Below are positions 9,098 through 17,872 of a DNA stretch of 64,000 bases, one piece after another. The DNA is from Moraxella sp. FZFQ2102 (GTDB taxonomy: Bacteria > Pseudomonadota > Gammaproteobacteria > Pseudomonadales > Moraxellaceae), in NCBI RefSeq assembly GCF_024137865.1, contig NZ_CP099960.1, forward strand, positions 868,001 through 932,000, read 5' to 3'. The notes below the pieces were generated by a model that had not been told where the DNA came from, made no database searches, and saw only the letters and a list, made by a program, of their open reading frames with translations. The position numbers were made by a program, and so were the translations under genes. How positions within the stretch are numbered: position 1 is the stretch's first letter; each line of letters starts with the position of its first letter.

Positions 9098-9970
9098 ATG
9101 ACGCAAAGCACTGCCATCACAAGCCGCATTCATCTACCGAAGTACCAACGCCGCAAAGCCACGAACCGCATCGCCATGACCGCGACCATCTTGTCTGTCA
9201 TCTTTGGTTTGTTTTGGTTGGTGTGGATTTTGATCACTTTATTTGGTCATGGCTTATCAGGCATGATGTCGATGCCGATTTTCACCATGGACACGCCTGC
9301 ACCAATGACAGACGGCGGTCTGCGTAATGCCATTGTCGGCTCAGCATTGCTGTCGTTTTTTGGTTTGCTGATCGGTACACCGATTGGTATTTTGACAGGC
9401 GTGTATTTGGCTGAGATCGACCAAAAAAGCTGGCTGTCTCGTTCTACGCGCTTTATGACTGATGTACTATTGTCCGCGCCATCAATTGTCATTGGTTTGT
9501 TCGTGTTTGCCTTGATGGTGCATGGTCGCGGCTTTTCGGGCTGGGCAGGCGTTGTCGCACTTGCGATCATCGTCATTCCTGTGGTCATTCGCACCACCGA
9601 AAACATGCTGATGCTGATCCCGAACCACTTGCGCGAAGCAGGCTATGCCCTGGGCGCACCAAAATACAAACTCATCGGTAAAGTCACCCTAAAATCAGCG
9701 CAAGCAGGCATCATCACAGGTGTGCTACTTGCCTTTGCTCGCATTGCAGGCGAAACCGCGCCATTATTGTTCACCGCCTTGAATAACCAATATTTCAGCA
9801 CCGATATGTCGCAAGCCATCGGTAACTTGCCAAATACCATTTACCAATTCGCCATGAGTCCGTATGACAACTGGCACGCCCTAGCGTGGGCGGCGGCACT
9901 ACTGATCACCTTTGCGGTACTGACGCTCAATGTCATCGCGCGCATCATCTCAGCACGCGCCGAGAAATGA
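9098..9970 (+). CDS. pstA: Phosphate ABC transporter permease PstA
   Basis: This permease of about 290 residues has six predicted membrane segments. Its EAA-type loop is HLREAGYALGAPKYKLIGKVTL, followed by ARIAGETAPLLFTA, both typical of PstA. It pairs with PstC. Possible starts are 9098 (MTQSTAITSR, with TGGAAA upstream), 9086 and a longer frame from 9038 overlapping pstC. I prefer 9098 because the extra residues look like leader sequence. Confidence 0.93.
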   Translation: MTQSTAITSRIHLPKYQRRKATNRIAMTATILSVIFGLFWLVWILITLFGHGLSGMMSMPIFTMDTPAPMTDGGLRNAIVGSALLSFFGLLIGTPIGILTGVYLAEIDQKSWLSRSTRFMTDVLLSAPSIVIGLFVFALMVHGRGFSGWAGVVALAIIVIPVVIRTTENMLMLIPNHLREAGYALGAPKYKLIGKVTLKSAQAGIITGVLLAFARIAGETAPLLFTALNNQYFSTDMSQAIGNLPNTIYQFAMSPYDNWHALAWAAALLITFAVLTLNVIARIISARAEK

Positions 9971-10031
9971 TAGATTTGCTTAATAGATGTTGCTATAGAA
10001 ATTCACTTAAATTGAAGTACAAGGATACGCC

Positions 10032-10862
10032 ATGCTAAACTTTAACTCAGCCACCATGCCACAAACCATGAACACCACCAACGAACGCAGCCAAGCACAA
10101 GCCACCACCGCCGCCAAAGTACAAGTCAAAAACCTAAACTTCTACTACGGCGATTATCACGCGCTCAAAAACATCAATCTTGACATCGCTGACAAAAAAG
10201 TCACCGCGTTCATCGGTCCATCAGGCTGCGGTAAATCAACGCTACTGCGCACCTTCAACCGTATGTACGACCTGTATGACGGCATGAAAGCCACAGGCGA
10301 GATCATCCTTGATAATCACAACATCCTAGATGGCAATGTCGATGTCAATCTGCTGCGTGCGCGTGTCGGCATGGTCTTCCAAAAACCAACGCCATTTGCC
10401 ATGTCAATCTATGACAATGTCGCCTTTGGCGTCAAGCTGTATGAAAATCTTTCAAAAGCTGAGCTGGATGAACGCGTCGAATGGGCATTGAAAAAATCTG
10501 CACTGTGGAATGAAGTCAAAGACAAGCTGAAAAAATCAGGTCTGTCACTGTCAGGCGGTCAGCAGCAGCGTCTGTGCATCGCGCGCTCTGTCGCCACACG
10601 CCCTGAAGTACTGCTATTGGACGAGCCGACTTCAGCACTTGATCCGATCTCAACAGGCGCAATCGAAGAGTTGATCCACGATCTGAAAAAAGACTACACC
10701 ATCGCCATCGTCACGCACAATATGCAACAAGCAGTGCGCTGCTCAGACTACACTGCATATATGTATCTGGGCGATATGATCGAGATGGGCAAAACTGAGC
10801 AAATCTTTAACGCACCAAAAATGCAAGCCACTGCCGACTATATCGCTGGTCGTCACGGCTGA
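10032..10862 (+). CDS. pstB: Phosphate ABC transporter ATPase PstB
   Basis: The 276-residue ATPase has Walker [10 protein letters not shown], the Q-loop region [15 protein letters not shown], the signature LSGGQQQR and Walker [13 protein letters not shown], in normal order and spacing. The first 30 or so residues are a Thr/Gln/Ala-rich extension before the ABC domain starts at [11 protein letters not shown]. It energises PstCA at the cytoplasmic face and signals phosphate status to PhoR, normally with PhoU. No phoU gene follows; the next genes are phoB and phoR. Confidence 0.96.
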   Translation: MLNFNSATMPQTMNTTNERSQAQATTAAKVQVKNLNFYYGDYHALKNINLDIADKKVTAFIGPSGCGKSTLLRTFNRMYDLYDGMKATGEIILDNHNILDGNVDVNLLRARVGMVFQKPTPFAMSIYDNVAFGVKLYENLSKAELDERVEWALKKSALWNEVKDKLKKSGLSLSGGQQQRLCIARSVATRPEVLLLDEPTSALDPISTGAIEELIHDLKKDYTIAIVTHNMQQAVRCSDYTAYMYLGDMIEMGKTEQIFNAPKMQATADYIAGRHG

Positions 10863-11163
10863 GATTGGTCAAGCCATTAAAATAGTGCAGCTGTCACAAG
10901 CTGGGTGAATAAGCTGAATATTGATAAGTTTAAGTTTTTGATATTGTTTGGTTTTTATCATTTTAATCCCAGTTTGGCTGCACGATTTTAAAATCCATTT
11001 AGCAAAGCAAGATTAAGCATTTAATCATACCAAGTGGCAAAATCTTGCAAAAACACGCTTTGACAGCCACAAACATTTGACATCAGCCCAAAAACCATTA
11101 GACTATAAAGACATCGCCAAAGCATTGTTGGACGCATACAACGACGCACGCACAAGGAATTTT
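10863..11163 (+). promoter_or_regulatory. pstB-phoB intergenic region with possible promoter
   Basis: This 301-bp gap holds no gene. GTGCAGC (10885-10891) and CTGGG (10901-10905) can pair with CCCAG (10968-10972) and GCTGCAC (10977-10983), giving a long imperfect stem. TTGACA occurs at 11060 and 11077, with TAGACT/TATAAA near 11099-11109, a possible phoB promoter. The two TTGACA words are 17 bp apart, not the 11 bp of a Pho box, so PhoB autoregulation is not clear. Confidence 0.35.
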
Positions 11164-11856
11164 ATGAGCACGCCCACCATTTTAGTTGTCGAAGACGAAC
11201 CTGCCATCAGTGAGCTGATTGTCAATACCTTAGAGTTGTCGGATTTTCAAGCCGTTCAAGCCTTTGACACCCATGCTGCTGCCGTGGCGGTGGTCGATAC
11301 CAAGCCTGCTTTGATTTTACTTGATTGGATGATGCCATTTGGCGAATCGGGCATTGACTTTGCCAAACGCCTAAAAAAAGACGCCACCACCGCCGACATT
11401 CCCATCATCATGCTCACCGCAAAAGGCGAAGAAGACAATAAAGTGCTTGGCTTTGACATCGGTGTCGATGACTATATCACCAAGCCATTTAGCACGCGCG
11501 AGCTGGTTAGCCGTGTCAAAGCAGTGCTGCGCCGCGTGCATGGCGTCGGTAATGAGCAGCGCACCAGCATTGGCAATCTTGTCATCGATACCGCAGGTCA
11601 GCGCGTGATGGCGAATGATACTGAGATCGCCATGAGTAGCACCGAATATCGCTTGTTGTTATTTTTCGTCAATCACGCCGAACGCGCCTACACCCGCGCA
11701 CAGATTCTCGATGGCGTATGGGGCGGCAATGTCTATATCGATGAGCGCACGGTCGATGTGCATATTCGCCGTTTGCGCAATTTGCTCAAGCCTTATGGCG
11801 CGGATGCTTATATCCAAACGGTGCGCGGCACGGGCTATCGCTTTTCGGATAAATAG
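11164..11856 (+). CDS. phoB: Phosphate-regulon response regulator PhoB
   Basis: The 230-residue response regulator begins MSTPTILVVEDEPAISELI. The receiver has the acidic pocket (EDE), the phospho-acceptor Asp in LILLDWMMP, Thr in MLTAKGEE and Lys in YITKPFS. The C-terminal OmpR/PhoB winged helix contains MSSTEYRLLLFF and DERTVDVHIRRLRNLL. The start at 11164 has AAGGA upstream; the frame stays open 29 codons further but without a site. With phoR 29 bases downstream it forms the two-component pair that should act on the Pho boxes before pstS. Confidence 0.95.
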   Translation: MSTPTILVVEDEPAISELIVNTLELSDFQAVQAFDTHAAAVAVVDTKPALILLDWMMPFGESGIDFAKRLKKDATTADIPIIMLTAKGEEDNKVLGFDIGVDDYITKPFSTRELVSRVKAVLRRVHGVGNEQRTSIGNLVIDTAGQRVMANDTEIAMSSTEYRLLLFFVNHAERAYTRAQILDGVWGGNVYIDERTVDVHIRRLRNLLKPYGADAYIQTVRGTGYRFSDK

Positions 11857-11885
11857 GGTTTGCCCCAGTTTTATACAGAGTAATC

Positions 11886-12923
11886 ATGACAATCCAGCCC
11901 ATCCATCCCTTGCTATTAGAACACATTGACGAAGGCGTGGTGCAATTAAAAGACCAACAAATCGTGTACCAAAACACCATCGCAAGCACGCTTTTGCACC
12001 AGACAAGCACCGCCATCACCGTGCCAAAGACGCTGTTTGGCACGCAGATTTTTGACACCATCACCCAAAAAATCCACGAAAACACCGCCATCAGCCACGA
12101 ATTTCGCGCACCATCGCCAAGCGTGGCAGGTGATGTGTTGCGTATTCAAATCAAGCCTTTGTCCGATGGCTCGCACCTGATTACTTTACAAGACTACACG
12201 CAGCAGCAGCACCTTGAGCAAATGAAGACAGACTTTGTGGGCAATGTCTCGCATGAGCTGCGCACGCCTTTGACGGTGATTTTGGGTTATCTTGAAAATT
12301 TCTCACACGCAGATGATATCAAGCCTGCATGGGCGCGCGGCATTAAGCTGATGCAAGAGCAAGCGGTGCGTATGAATGATTTGATCAATGATTTATTGAT
12401 GTTATCGCGCCTAGAAAGCGATGAGACCAAGCCTAAAGTCGCGGTCGATATGCCGCGGCTGTTGATGCAGGTTTTTGACAATGCCCAAGCCAGTAATCAG
12501 CAAGGACATCTGATCGATGTGCATCTGGATACCAATAAAAATGTACTAGGCATCGAAGGCTATCTGTACAGCGCGATCTTAAACCTTGTGACCAATGCCA
12601 TCAAATACACCCCCGCTGGCGGCGAGATCGACATCATCTGGGAAGAAGTCGGCGATGAAGCGCATTTGAGCGTCATTGACAATGGCATCGGCATCAGTCA
12701 TGAACATCTGTCGCGGCTGACCGAGCGGTTTTATCGCGTTGATAGCGGTCGCAGTCGCGCGACAGGCGGCACAGGGCTTGGACTTGCCATCGTCAAACAT
12801 GTGCTCAATAAACACGACGCACGCCTTGAGATTGATTCTAAAGAAGGACATGGCTCGACTTTTCGTATCATTTTCTCAAAAAGCCATCTGATCGACCCAC
12901 ACGCACACAGACAGGCGCACTGA
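11886..12923 (+). CDS. phoR: PhoR-type sensor histidine kinase without membrane segments
   Basis: The 345-residue kinase has an N-terminal PAS-like part (residues 1 to about 105), the H-box FVGNVSHELRTPLTVILGYL, N-box NAIKYTPAGG and G-boxes DNGIGI and GGTGLGLAIVKH. Its position right after phoB makes PhoR the natural call. Unlike the usual PhoR, which has one or two N-terminal membrane helices, this one starts directly with soluble sequence. Only 29 bases separate it from phoB, so no membrane part was missed. It is presumably cytosolic or held through the Pst complex. The stop is followed one base later by the ppx ATG. Confidence 0.88.
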   Translation: MTIQPIHPLLLEHIDEGVVQLKDQQIVYQNTIASTLLHQTSTAITVPKTLFGTQIFDTITQKIHENTAISHEFRAPSPSVAGDVLRIQIKPLSDGSHLITLQDYTQQQHLEQMKTDFVGNVSHELRTPLTVILGYLENFSHADDIKPAWARGIKLMQEQAVRMNDLINDLLMLSRLESDETKPKVAVDMPRLLMQVFDNAQASNQQGHLIDVHLDTNKNVLGIEGYLYSAILNLVTNAIKYTPAGGEIDIIWEEVGDEAHLSVIDNGIGISHEHLSRLTERFYRVDSGRSRATGGTGLGLAIVKHVLNKHDARLEIDSKEGHGSTFRIIFSKSHLIDPHAHRQAH

Positions 12924-12924
12924 T

Positions 12925-14415
12925 ATGCTTGAAAATACCGAAAAATTAGCATCGGTCGATATCGGCTCGAACAGCATCCACCTTGCCATTGCCGAACGCC
13001 ACGGCGATAAACTCAAAAAAATCGCATCGATGAGCGAAAAAGTGCAGCTGGGCGCAGGGCTTGATGAATACGATCAACTGTCTGATGATGTGCAATTGCG
13101 CGGATTGGACTGCTTGGCGCGCTTTGCTGAGCGGCTGACCGACATCAATGCCGATCATGTGCGCGTGGTCGCCACCAATGCTCTGCGCCGCGCGATCAAT
13201 GGCGATCAGTTCATCCAAAAAGCCAATGCTATCTTGCCAAGCCCCATCGAAGTCATCTCAGGTCGCGAAGAAGCGCGTCTGATTTATCTTGGTGTGTCGC
13301 ACACTTGCCCAAGCAGTCGGCAGCGACTGGTGGTGGACATCGGCGGCGGCTCAACCGAGCTGATCATCGGCAAACAAGCCTTACCGATTCTCACCGAAAG
13401 CGCGCAGATGGGTTCGGTCAGCTTTACTCAGCGGTTTTTTAAATCAGGTCAAATCACTGCACTGGATTTTGAAAAAGCCATCTACGCTGCCCAAAAAGAG
13501 ATCATCCACCACGCCAATCGCTACAAGAAAACAGGCTTTGATGAAGTCATCGGCTCATCAGGCACGATCAAGACCATCAAGCAGGCTTTGGCAGGCTTTG
13601 GCATGGGTGATGAGATTACCCTAGCAGGCGTTGAAGCACTCAAAGACGCACTGATCCGCTGGCAGCATATCGATGAGATTGACCTAGATGGTGTCAAGGC
13701 TTATCGCAAGGCGATTTTTCCTGCCGGTGTGGCGATTTTGCTTGCGGTGATGAAAGTCTTTGGCATTCGCCGAATGCGCTATTGTGATGGCGCGCTGCGT
13801 GAAGGCGTGATGTATGATATGCTTGCGCGCTTTGGCAATGATGATGTGCGTGATGACAGTGTGCAGGCGCTGATGACGCGGTTTAATGTCGATAAAAAAC
13901 AAGCCAAACGCGTCGCCAAAACCGCGCAATCTCTTTTTGAGCAAGTCGAAAGTACGCTAAAACTTCCGCTTGGTGCTGAGCAGATGCTCAGACGCGCAGC
14001 TTTTTTGCACGAAATTGGGCTTGCCATCGGTCACGGCAGCTATCATCAGCACAGCGCTTATATGCTCAAGCACGCTGATATGGCAGGCTTTAGTCGCACC
14101 GACCAAGAACAGCTGTCACATCTGGTGCGCCACCATCGCCGCACAATCACCAGTGTCGATTATGGCGTCATCACCAAAGCTGGCGGTGTTGCTTTGGCGC
14201 ATCTGGCGCTGATTTTGCGCCTAGCGGTCGTTGCTAATCACACGCGTACCGAGCTTGGCAAGCAGCAGCTGCGCCTGATCATCACTGACAGCGATCACTG
14301 GCACATCCAAGTGCAGATCGATAAGCCTGAGCATCAAGCCTGCGTCATCGACATTGGCGATGAAACGCCGTGGTTCGCCAAATGGGGGATTGATTTGTCG
14401 GTTGCTGGGGTGTGA
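12925..14415 (+). CDS. ppx: Exopolyphosphatase (Ppx/GppA family)
   Basis: The 496-residue protein has the Ppx/GppA ASKHA fold, with phosphate motifs ASVDIGSNSIHLAIAE (about residues 9-24) and VVDIGGGSTELIIG (about 135-148), GSSGTIKTI further on, and an HD-type C-terminal half (FLHEIGLAIGHGSYHQHSAYML). It hydrolyses polyphosphate, or pppGpp in GppA. Linkage to pho genes and the length favour Ppx. It starts one base after the phoR stop, implying translational coupling and joint control with phosphate status. Confidence 0.9.
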   Translation: MLENTEKLASVDIGSNSIHLAIAERHGDKLKKIASMSEKVQLGAGLDEYDQLSDDVQLRGLDCLARFAERLTDINADHVRVVATNALRRAINGDQFIQKANAILPSPIEVISGREEARLIYLGVSHTCPSSRQRLVVDIGGGSTELIIGKQALPILTESAQMGSVSFTQRFFKSGQITALDFEKAIYAAQKEIIHHANRYKKTGFDEVIGSSGTIKTIKQALAGFGMGDEITLAGVEALKDALIRWQHIDEIDLDGVKAYRKAIFPAGVAILLAVMKVFGIRRMRYCDGALREGVMYDMLARFGNDDVRDDSVQALMTRFNVDKKQAKRVAKTAQSLFEQVESTLKLPLGAEQMLRRAAFLHEIGLAIGHGSYHQHSAYMLKHADMAGFSRTDQEQLSHLVRHHRRTITSVDYGVITKAGGVALAHLALILRLAVVANHTRTELGKQQLRLIITDSDHWHIQVQIDKPEHQACVIDIGDETPWFAKWGIDLSVAGV

Positions 14416-14514
14416 GTTTTTAAAATTTATTCATCACAAGATATTGATTTATATGATAATTTTTAAAAATCTCAAAAATTTTCGCAAAAATCGCAAATTT
14501 TTTGAAAAAAGTGC

Positions 14515-14542
14515 TTGACGGAGAAATTTAATCCTGTATAAT
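14515..14542 (+). promoter_or_regulatory. Strong promoter of tRNA-Gly
   Basis: TTGACG (14515-14520), a 16-bp spacer and TATAAT (14537-14542) lie about 50 bp upstream of the tRNA. GCACCC just after the -10 box resembles a stringent-type GC discriminator. Confidence 0.85.
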
Positions 14543-14594
14543 ACGCACCCATACAGCGATGACTGCTAAGCAATAAAGCACAACGCTGAACCAT

Positions 14595-14670
14595 GCGGGA
14601 ATAGCTCAGTTGGTAGAGCACAACCTTGCCAAGGTTGGGGTCGCGAGTTCGAATCTCGTTTCCCGCTCCA
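14595..14670 (+). tRNA. tRNA-Gly (GCC)
   Basis: The 76-nt gene runs from GCGGGAATAGCTCAGTTGG to TCCCGCTCCA with CCA encoded. The acceptor arms GCGGGAA/TTCCCGC pair. The anticodon loop CTTGCCAAG gives anticodon GCC. The T arm contains GTTCGAATC. A strong promoter and an intrinsic terminator bracket it. Its 3' end borders the accessory island and is the likely integration target of the integrase at 15583. I found no second copy of the 3' end in the window. Confidence 0.97.
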
Positions 14671-14680
14671 AATTTTAAAA

Positions 14681-14709
14681 AGTCCAAATCGAACGGTTTG
14701 GACTTTTTT
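14681..14709 (+). terminator. Intrinsic terminator after tRNA-Gly
   Basis: The arms AGTCCAAA (14681-14688) and TTTGGACT (14697-14704) form a perfect 8-bp stem followed by a T-run to 14709. Confidence 0.9.
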
Positions 14710-14771
14710 GTTGTTTAAAATCAAGGGTTTGGGTGGTTGTTTATTTGTATTATTGTGTGACCACTTTTGAT

Positions 14772-14825
14772 AAGTTGGGCACATGCAAATTTTTGTGTGC
14801 CCAACTTGTGCCTAAAATGTGCCCA
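14772..14825 (+). repeat. Phased TGTGCC repeats next to tRNA, putative integrase arm sites
   Basis: TGTGCC occurs at 14796, 14807 and 14818, exactly 11 bp apart, each followed by C/T and A. An inverted copy lies in AAGTTGGGCACA (14772-14783), which pairs perfectly with 14796-14807. Phased short repeats a little inside the tRNA target are what tyrosine-integrase arm-type sites look like. The binding role is inferred. Confidence 0.5.
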
Positions 14826-14947
14826 TTGGCTCTTTTTCAATAAGTCAAAATATTGGAAAAATTACCCCAACTCAATTTTAAGCAGTAAGCTACATTATTA
14901 AGCCAAAATATACATCGATTGATTATAAGCCAGGCTTTGACCTAAAC

Positions 14948-15169
14948 CTATTTTGATTGCGACAAATCATCAGGCTTATACTCAAGCAAATCCCCAACCT
15001 GCACTTCCAAGAATCGACATAGTTTATCAAGCGTCTCAAAATCGATACGTGATGAGTCGTCGTTATATAACTTATGCAACGTCGTCTTGCTCATCCCTGT
15101 CGCCCTGACAACATCAGCCACTCGAAGTCTTTTTTCTGCCAAAATTACTGGAAAACGATTAATAATCAT
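14948..15169 (-). CDS. Small Cro/CI-type helix-turn-helix repressor
   Basis: This 73-residue protein is mostly one HTH domain: VILAEKRLRVADVVRATGMSK followed by TTLHKLYNDDSSRIDFETLDKLCRFLEVQVGDLLEY, the pattern of compact Xre-family regulators. The start at 15169 has AAAAAGGTAATTTT upstream; the frame stays open 21 codons further without better support. It is divergent from the excisionase-like and integrase genes. The shared promoter region contains several copies of ATGGTAAAAA, so it probably represses the integration module and itself. Confidence 0.8.
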   Translation of the reverse strand: MIINRFPVILAEKRLRVADVVRATGMSKTTLHKLYNDDSSRIDFETLDKLCRFLEVQVGDLLEYKPDDLSQSK

Positions 15170-15182
15170 AAAATTACCTTTT

Positions 15183-15266
15183 TTATGGTAAAAAAGCTTT
15201 ACTTTGTGATAATTATCATGTATATTACGCACATAAGGTAAAAATTACCATCTAAATGGTAAAAAA
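15183..15266. promoter_or_regulatory. Repeated ATGGTAAAAA operator-like sites
   Basis: ATGGTAAAAAA at 15185-15195, AAGGTAAAAATTACCA at 15235-15250 (partly palindromic) and AAATGGTAAAAAA at 15254-15266 lie between the divergent repressor and excisionase-like genes. Another GGTAA lies in the repressor's own ribosome site. The pattern suggests operators for that repressor; no binding evidence is available. Confidence 0.5.
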
Positions 15267-15351
15267 TACAACCTTATACAGAGATGCTATTTTGTTATAG
15301 TACAAATAGCTAATGATAGTTGAACTAAATCACATGATAAAGGTAATCATT

Positions 15352-15567
15352 ATGACACAAACCTACCTCACCACTCAAGAGCTTTCGCAGATGATTAAAT
15401 ATGATGAGCGTACCATTCGCAATCAGCTAAAGGATTCTGTATTGATTGAAGGCATTCATTACTTTAGACCATTTGGTGGTCGCAAGATCTTGTATATCTG
15501 GGAGCAGATTGAAAAAGATATGCGTACTGGCATTATGGGTAGTATTAATGGTATGGCACTACAGTAA
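15352..15567 (+). CDS. Excisionase-like small DNA-binding protein
   Basis: The 71-residue protein MTQTYLTTQELSQMIKYDER... looks like a MerR-type winged helix of excisionases: a TTQELSQMI-x-YDERTIRNQ helix-turn-helix followed by the GIHYFRPFGGRKILYIW wing, the standard form of recombination directionality factors next to integrases. The start has AAAGGTAATCATT upstream; an earlier ATG (15313) lacks a site. It sits 15 bases before the integrase gene, in the same direction. The function is inferred from form and place. Confidence 0.7.
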   Translation: MTQTYLTTQELSQMIKYDERTIRNQLKDSVLIEGIHYFRPFGGRKILYIWEQIEKDMRTGIMGSINGMALQ

Positions 15568-15582
15568 AAAAGGAGGCTGAAT

Positions 15583-16764
15583 ATGGCATCAATCAGAACC
15601 AGAAAAGGTAGTAGTTTGCTTTTTGTTGATTTTCACTATATGGGCAAACGCTGCCGAGAAACAACCAATCTGACTGACACACCGGCAAATCGTAAAAAGC
15701 TTGCTAAGGTGCTTGAGAAGATGGAAGCGGAGATTTTATTGGGTAGCTTTCGTTATGAGCAGTATTTCCCAAAGAGTGATAAGGCTGCCTATTTTGATGA
15801 GCTCAATAACCGACGATTAAGCCTACAAAGCGATACGCCGTTATTTAAAGAGTTTGCAGAGCTGTGGTTTGAAGAAAAGCAGATTGAATGGCGTAAAACT
15901 TATCAGGAGAAAATTATGATTATTCTAAACAAGTATTTATTGCCTAAGTTTGCAAATCGGGCTTTATTTATGATTGAAAAGTCGGATGTCTTGGCATTTC
16001 GTAGTTCCCTCGCCAAAGTGACCTACAATAATACCAAGAACACCCTGTCTGCAGCCAGAATCAATGCAATTATGACCACATTGGCTATGATACTAAAAGA
16101 AGCGTCAAAACGCTACAACTTTAACAATCCTTGTGAAGATATTAAGAAGTTAAAGACGTCAAAATCACAGATTGAGCCGTTTAGTATTGATGAAGTGTGG
16201 CGATTCATCCACGGTGTGCGCGCTGATTATAAAAACTACTATATCGTGCGATTCTTTACCGGTATGCGCACCAGTGAAATTGATGGATTGACATGGGAGC
16301 ATGTGGATTTTGAAAGAAAAGAAATCTGTATCAGACAAGCATTGGTCAATGGCGTGATGGGTGAGCCTAAAACAGTAGAATCCAATCGTGAGATTATGAT
16401 GTCGCCATTTGTTTTTGAAGCACTCAAAGCACAGTATCAGGTGAGCTATGGTAAATCCAAATTTGTCTTTTGTTCGCACACTGGAGAGCCGCTTGACTAT
16501 CACAATGTCAATCGCCGTATTTGGCATCCAACCCTAAAAAACCTTGGGTTAAAGCCAAGAAGTGCTTATCAGACCAGACACACAGCTGCGACATTGTGGC
16601 TATCAGCAGGAGAAGCACCTGAATGGATTGCACGGCAAATGGGTCATGTCAATACCATGATGCTATTTAAGGTGTATAGCCGTTATGTACCAAACGCCAC
16701 TCGTCGTGATGGCAGTGCTTTTGAGGCATTACTACTAAACAGCCAACTTGAACAAGCCAGCTAA
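15583..16764 (+). CDS. Tyrosine-recombinase integrase
   Basis: The 393-residue integrase has an N-terminal arm-binding part (SIRTRKGSSLLFVDFHYMGKRCRETTNLTDT, DUF3596-like), a core-binding SAM-like region (about 90-190) and the catalytic domain. Catalytic residues are visible: Arg in FFTGMRTSEIDGLTW, H-x-x-R-like TRHTAATLWLS, His in QMGHVN and Tyr in LFKVYSRYVP. The ribosome site AAGGAGG is strong. With the excisionase-like gene and repressor it forms a compact phage-like integration unit pointing away from tRNA-Gly, its likely attachment target. Confidence 0.93.
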   Translation: MASIRTRKGSSLLFVDFHYMGKRCRETTNLTDTPANRKKLAKVLEKMEAEILLGSFRYEQYFPKSDKAAYFDELNNRRLSLQSDTPLFKEFAELWFEEKQIEWRKTYQEKIMIILNKYLLPKFANRALFMIEKSDVLAFRSSLAKVTYNNTKNTLSAARINAIMTTLAMILKEASKRYNFNNPCEDIKKLKTSKSQIEPFSIDEVWRFIHGVRADYKNYYIVRFFTGMRTSEIDGLTWEHVDFERKEICIRQALVNGVMGEPKTVESNREIMMSPFVFEALKAQYQVSYGKSKFVFCSHTGEPLDYHNVNRRIWHPTLKNLGLKPRSAYQTRHTAATLWLSAGEAPEWIARQMGHVNTMMLFKVYSRYVPNATRRDGSAFEALLLNSQLEQAS

Positions 16765-16793
16765 CTCAATGACTGATTTTAAGGAATGTATTT

Positions 16794-17093
16794 ATGAACA
16801 ATCTATTTGCAAGCACTCAACCAAAGAGCAATCAATCACTTAACTCAATGACAGCCATGCAATTGACCAGTAAGCTGACCAAGCAGCTGATTATCTCACT
16901 CAACATCCAAGAAGGGCATGGCCTGTGTTATTTTCTTGGTGTCAGCCCATGCTATCAAAACTACTTGGCAATCTGGCGATGGGTGATGGGTCAAGTAGAA
17001 GCATTAAGTGCACAAACACTTAATGACTACACCTTTGATCAGCTGTATTATGATCTAGAATCTTACTTTGTACATCAGTTCCCATCAGGATGA
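16794..17093 (+). CDS. Hypothetical protein, 99 residues
   Basis: I do not recognise this protein. It has a Ser/Gln/Asn-rich N-terminus, then LTSKLTKQLIISLNIQEGHGLCYFLGVSPCYQNYLAIW and a Tyr-rich acidic end (YTFDQLYYDLESYFVHQF). There is no signal peptide and no clear motif. AAGGA stands eight bases before the ATG, 29 bases after the integrase stop, so it is probably co-transcribed. A hairpin terminator follows. Confidence 0.6.
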   Translation: MNNLFASTQPKSNQSLNSMTAMQLTSKLTKQLIISLNIQEGHGLCYFLGVSPCYQNYLAIWRWVMGQVEALSAQTLNDYTFDQLYYDLESYFVHQFPSG

Positions 17094-17140
17094 GTGATAC
17101 AAATGTGTTAGATTTAATATATATTTTAGAAAATTTACAT

Positions 17141-17168
17141 ACCGTCTGGAAATATTCAGGCGGTTTTG
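17141..17168 (+). terminator. Terminator closing the integrase operon
   Basis: ACCGTCTG (17141-17148) pairs with CAGGCGGT (17157-17164) with one G-T pair. TTTTG and further T-rich sequence follow. Confidence 0.7.
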
Positions 17169-17317
17169 TTATTTTGTGTCATTTAAGGTAACGCTCAGCA
17201 AACTATATTTGCAATTAAACTAATAAATATTTTGAGATTTTTATAAATTTTATTGTACAATCAAGATGATTTAATTATTTGTTAAATCAAAATAATCAAC
17301 AATATAAAGGAATCACT

Positions 17318-17872
17318 ATGAAAGTTGAAAATAAAAAATCTGTGCAAATACAAAGACATTTTATCCGTATCCATCCCAAATGCATCCCTATGGCTGAACT
17401 GATAGGTAGGTACGGCGCGACTATGCCTATGCCTGTGCTAGATATCGACCCAGACCAACACCCACCTGTTGTTGTCAAGCTTTCAGCTACCGAATATCGA
17501 TTGGTTAAAAATTATCTGGCTTTTATCCGCCAAATAGATCAGCCAAGCATCAAGGTTCAAATTGATAAAACCAACGAGGCTGTATCGGATAAGATGCTAA
17601 TGCGCACCATAGGTTTAGAATTATGCGACTTGTTTGTTAGGCGGGGCAAAATAGAGCCTGATATTGAGCAAATGCTTTTTGAACAAAGCGAAGTAATTTT
17701 TGATGGAAAGAGAACACATCAATATATCTGCGCCTTAGGTGGTTGGAGCTACGATGACCTTAAGAATGCTCGAAGGCTGCAACGAGTAAAAACCGATCTA
17801 CCAGCGTTTAGTTTGGTTGATTATCTATACGCTAGTGGCTTGCCTACTAAGGGGGTTTACAATGAGCTTTGA
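17318..17872 (+). CDS. Small first gene of a three-gene recombinase module
   Basis: The 184-residue protein is unrecognised by motif. It contains HFIRIHPKCIPMAELIGRYG near the start, DQHPPVVVKLSATEYRLVKNYLAFI in the middle and a DNA-binding-like C-terminal part (DDLKNARRLQRVKTDLPAFSLVDYLYASG). The ATG follows AAAGGAATCACT. Its end overlaps the next gene by 11 bases, the same overlap as between the second and third genes, so the three are probably made together. It resembles by position the small accessory partner in multi-gene tyrosine-recombinase modules such as Tn554 (TnpC), RIT or gamma-mobile-trio elements. Homology to any of these is not shown. Confidence 0.6.
   Translation: MKVENKKSVQIQRHFIRIHPKCIPMAELIGRYGATMPMPVLDIDPDQHPPVVVKLSATEYRLVKNYLAFIRQIDQPSIKVQIDKTNEAVSDKMLMRTIGLELCDLFVRRGKIEPDIEQMLFEQSEVIFDGKRTHQYICALGGWSYDDLKNARRLQRVKTDLPAFSLVDYLYASGLPTKGVYNEL

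Noticed and set aside
11060..11082. Pho box before phoB
   Set aside because: The two TTGACA words are 17 bp apart rather than 11, so the pattern does not fit.
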